This document shows, piece after piece, positions 62,764 to 64,000 of a stretch of 64,000 nt of DNA. Each line of letters begins with the position of its first letter. The first letter of the stretch is position 1. Under the pieces are notes generated by a model, which had not been told where the DNA came from, made no database searches, and saw only the letters and a list, made by a program, of their open reading frames with translations. Source of the stretch: Flavisolibacter tropicus (GTDB taxonomy: Bacteria > Bacteroidota > Bacteroidia > Chitinophagales > Chitinophagaceae); assembly GCF_001644645.1 (NCBI RefSeq), contig NZ_CP011390.1:62001-126000 (forward strand), written 5' to 3'. Made by a program: the position numbers and the translations under genes.

Positions 62764-64000
62764 ATGATAGCCAAACGGTTTATCTATTTTATAATAGCTG
62801 CTTTTATAACCGGTAATCTTATTCTGATTTTTATTCAATACAATTCAGAAAAGAATATTAATAATCTTATTGAGGGTAACCAGAAATTACTAAACGAGTT
62901 TAAGATCAGCAATGAACTAAAGACCCTTGAAAGTGATGTGGTGTCTGTTGAAAATAAAATCCGCGGTACAGTTACCACAAATGACACCTCTTATATTGAA
63001 GGGATCAATACGCAGATGGCAAAAATTGAAGTCGATCTGGATAAGCTGCAGCGGATTTCTGATGATGATAGCTCTGAGATCTATATACTGCAGTTAAGTC
63101 AGCTCATTCAAAAGAAGTTGCAGTCAAGTAATGAGATCCTGGATGCCTTTACGGCCGGTGGTAAATCGGCAGCTGAAGAAGTTATTCTTACGCAACGTGG
63201 CAAACGTTTAACTGATTCCATTTTAGTTCTAACCCAAAAAACAATAAACGCCAGGCAAAACCTGTTGGCTCAGGTTACAGAAACTATTGATAATAGCGTT
63301 AAAAAGGTTCAACGATGGGGCTCCTTGTTAATCATTTTTATACTCATCAGTGCAGCGATATTGTTTTGGTATATTATTAATACTATACGGACACAAATAC
63401 GGCTTATTCATCAAATTAGTTACTCTGAGAAGACCGCCCGTGATGCAGCGCGGGTGAAGGAAAACTTCCTGGCAAATATGAGCCATGAGATTCGAACGCC
63501 TATAAATGCCATTTTAGGATTTACCAATCTACTGCTAAGAAAGGATTTAGAGAATGACGCAAAGAAGCACGTACAAACGATTCAACGGTCAAGTGAAAGT
63601 TTACTGTCTATAGTAAACGATATCCTAGATCTTTCTAAAATTGAAGCCGGAATGATGCGCATAGAAAAAGCGCCGTTTAGCTTACGTGGACTTTTACATT
63701 CAGTAGAGGCCATGTTTAAGTCAAAGGCAAATGAAGAAGGATTGGAGCTGTTAGTGAAGGTTGAAGATGATGTACCTGATATATTAGAAGGTGATGCTAC
63801 CCGTTTGACGCAGATACTGGTAAATCTATTGAGCAATGCCATAAAATTTACAGAACAGGGAAGTATTCAGGTAGCTGTGTCAGGGACTGTAGACTCAGCC
63901 CCATTGGTTCATATCCATTTCCTGGTAAAAGATACCGGTATTGGTATTGAACCGGAAAAGCTGCAAGCTGTATTTGATCGTTTCCAACAGGCAGATGAGG
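62764..64000 (+). CDS. CHASE3-type sensor histidine kinase, cut by window end
   Basis: The first 412 residues of a membrane histidine kinase that runs off the window. The ATG at 62764 (MIAKRFIYFIIAAFITGNLI) opens with one helix (about 8-24). A CHASE3-like periplasmic helical region (about 30-180, LIEGNQKLLNEFKISNELKT) follows, then a second helix (about 184-206, GSLLIIFILISAAILFWYII). The HisKA box is NFLANMSHEIRTPINAILGF, with the phosphorylated His near residue 241. The HATPase half shows ILVNLLSNAIKFTEQG and LVKDTGIGIEPEKLQAVFDR. The NFLANMSHEIRTP type is common in hybrid kinases, so receiver domains may follow. No stop is present before the edge. Confidence 0.9.
   Translation, partial: MIAKRFIYFIIAAFITGNLILIFIQYNSEKNINNLIEGNQKLLNEFKISNELKTLESDVVSVENKIRGTVTTNDTSYIEGINTQMAKIEVDLDKLQRISDDDSSEIYILQLSQLIQKKLQSSNEILDAFTAGGKSAAEEVILTQRGKRLTDSILVLTQKTINARQNLLAQVTETIDNSVKKVQRWGSLLIIFILISAAILFWYIINTIRTQIRLIHQISYSEKTARDAARVKENFLANMSHEIRTPINAILGFTNLLLRKDLENDAKKHVQTIQRSSESLLSIVNDILDLSKIEAGMMRIEKAPFSLRGLLHSVEAMFKSKANEEGLELLVKVEDDVPDILEGDATRLTQILVNLLSNAIKFTEQGSIQVAVSGTVDSAPLVHIHFLVKDTGIGIEPEKLQAVFDRFQQADE

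Overview
The window reads as chromosome from a member of the Bacteroidota, most likely the Chitinophagaceae or a close relative. The evidence is a SusC/SusD pair, three secreted proteins with type IX secretion (T9SS) C-terminal sorting domains, LytS/LytTR-type signalling, a sensor with a two-component-regulator beta-propeller, two very large FG-GAP/UnbV lipoproteins, AT-rich intergenic DNA and one promoter of the Bacteroidota TTG / TAnnTTTG form. The taxonomic call is from gene content only; there is no rRNA gene. I found no tRNA, CRISPR array, transposase or phage structural module.

Layout. 1-7 kb: housekeeping-type genes (a CWC-type small Cys-rich protein, a GNAT acetyltransferase, SelO, an MtfA-like peptidase, a short UvrA paralogue). 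7-16.7 kb: a LytS-type kinase with its LytTR regulator, a TonB-dependent outer-membrane protein, a glycine-zipper lipoprotein, a beta-propeller sensor whose ATPase domain looks dead, and an ABC ATPase with no permease. 16.7-21 kb: a possible 33-residue membrane peptide and two T9SS cargo proteins that share a 5' leader. 21-39.8 kb: the most distinctive part. It holds a DinB-like protein, a decayed gene, a SusC/SusD pair, two tandem UnbV/FG-GAP lipoproteins (the second broken by a one-base frameshift in a G run), a divergent GyrI-like membrane protein, a GH65-like glycosidase, a small coupled membrane protein, a vanadium-haloperoxidase/PAP2-like lipoprotein and an outer-membrane protein. A GH37 trehalase follows at 40 kb. 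Together these look like a carbohydrate-uptake locus, possibly for trehalose or another alpha-linked glucoside, with an uncharacterised UnbV/haloperoxidase branch.

42.8-48.5 kb is a haem- or siderophore-type uptake operon: a small membrane protein paralogous to the one at 36.7 kb, a TonB-dependent receptor, a binding lipoprotein, a FecCD permease and an HmuV-like ATPase. A hairpin sits between receptor and binding protein. 48.6-56.9 kb holds a large outer-membrane protein with a kinase-like N-terminal region, a ClC channel, a T9SS protein and a peptidase-S74-chaperone adhesin. 57.4-64 kb holds a secreted tandem alpha/beta-barrel protein, a PLP decarboxylase, an NCS2 purine permease, a LytTR regulator, a small membrane protein and the start of a CHASE3-type hybrid-like histidine kinase cut off by the window edge.

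Several intergenic stretches (1-68, 3481-3830, 39884-39934, 42021-42610, 48513-48650) are mosaics of short, imperfect, purine/pyrimidine-biased repeats that recur between distant sites, often in opposite orientation. One of them has been read into the 3' end of the mtfA-like gene.
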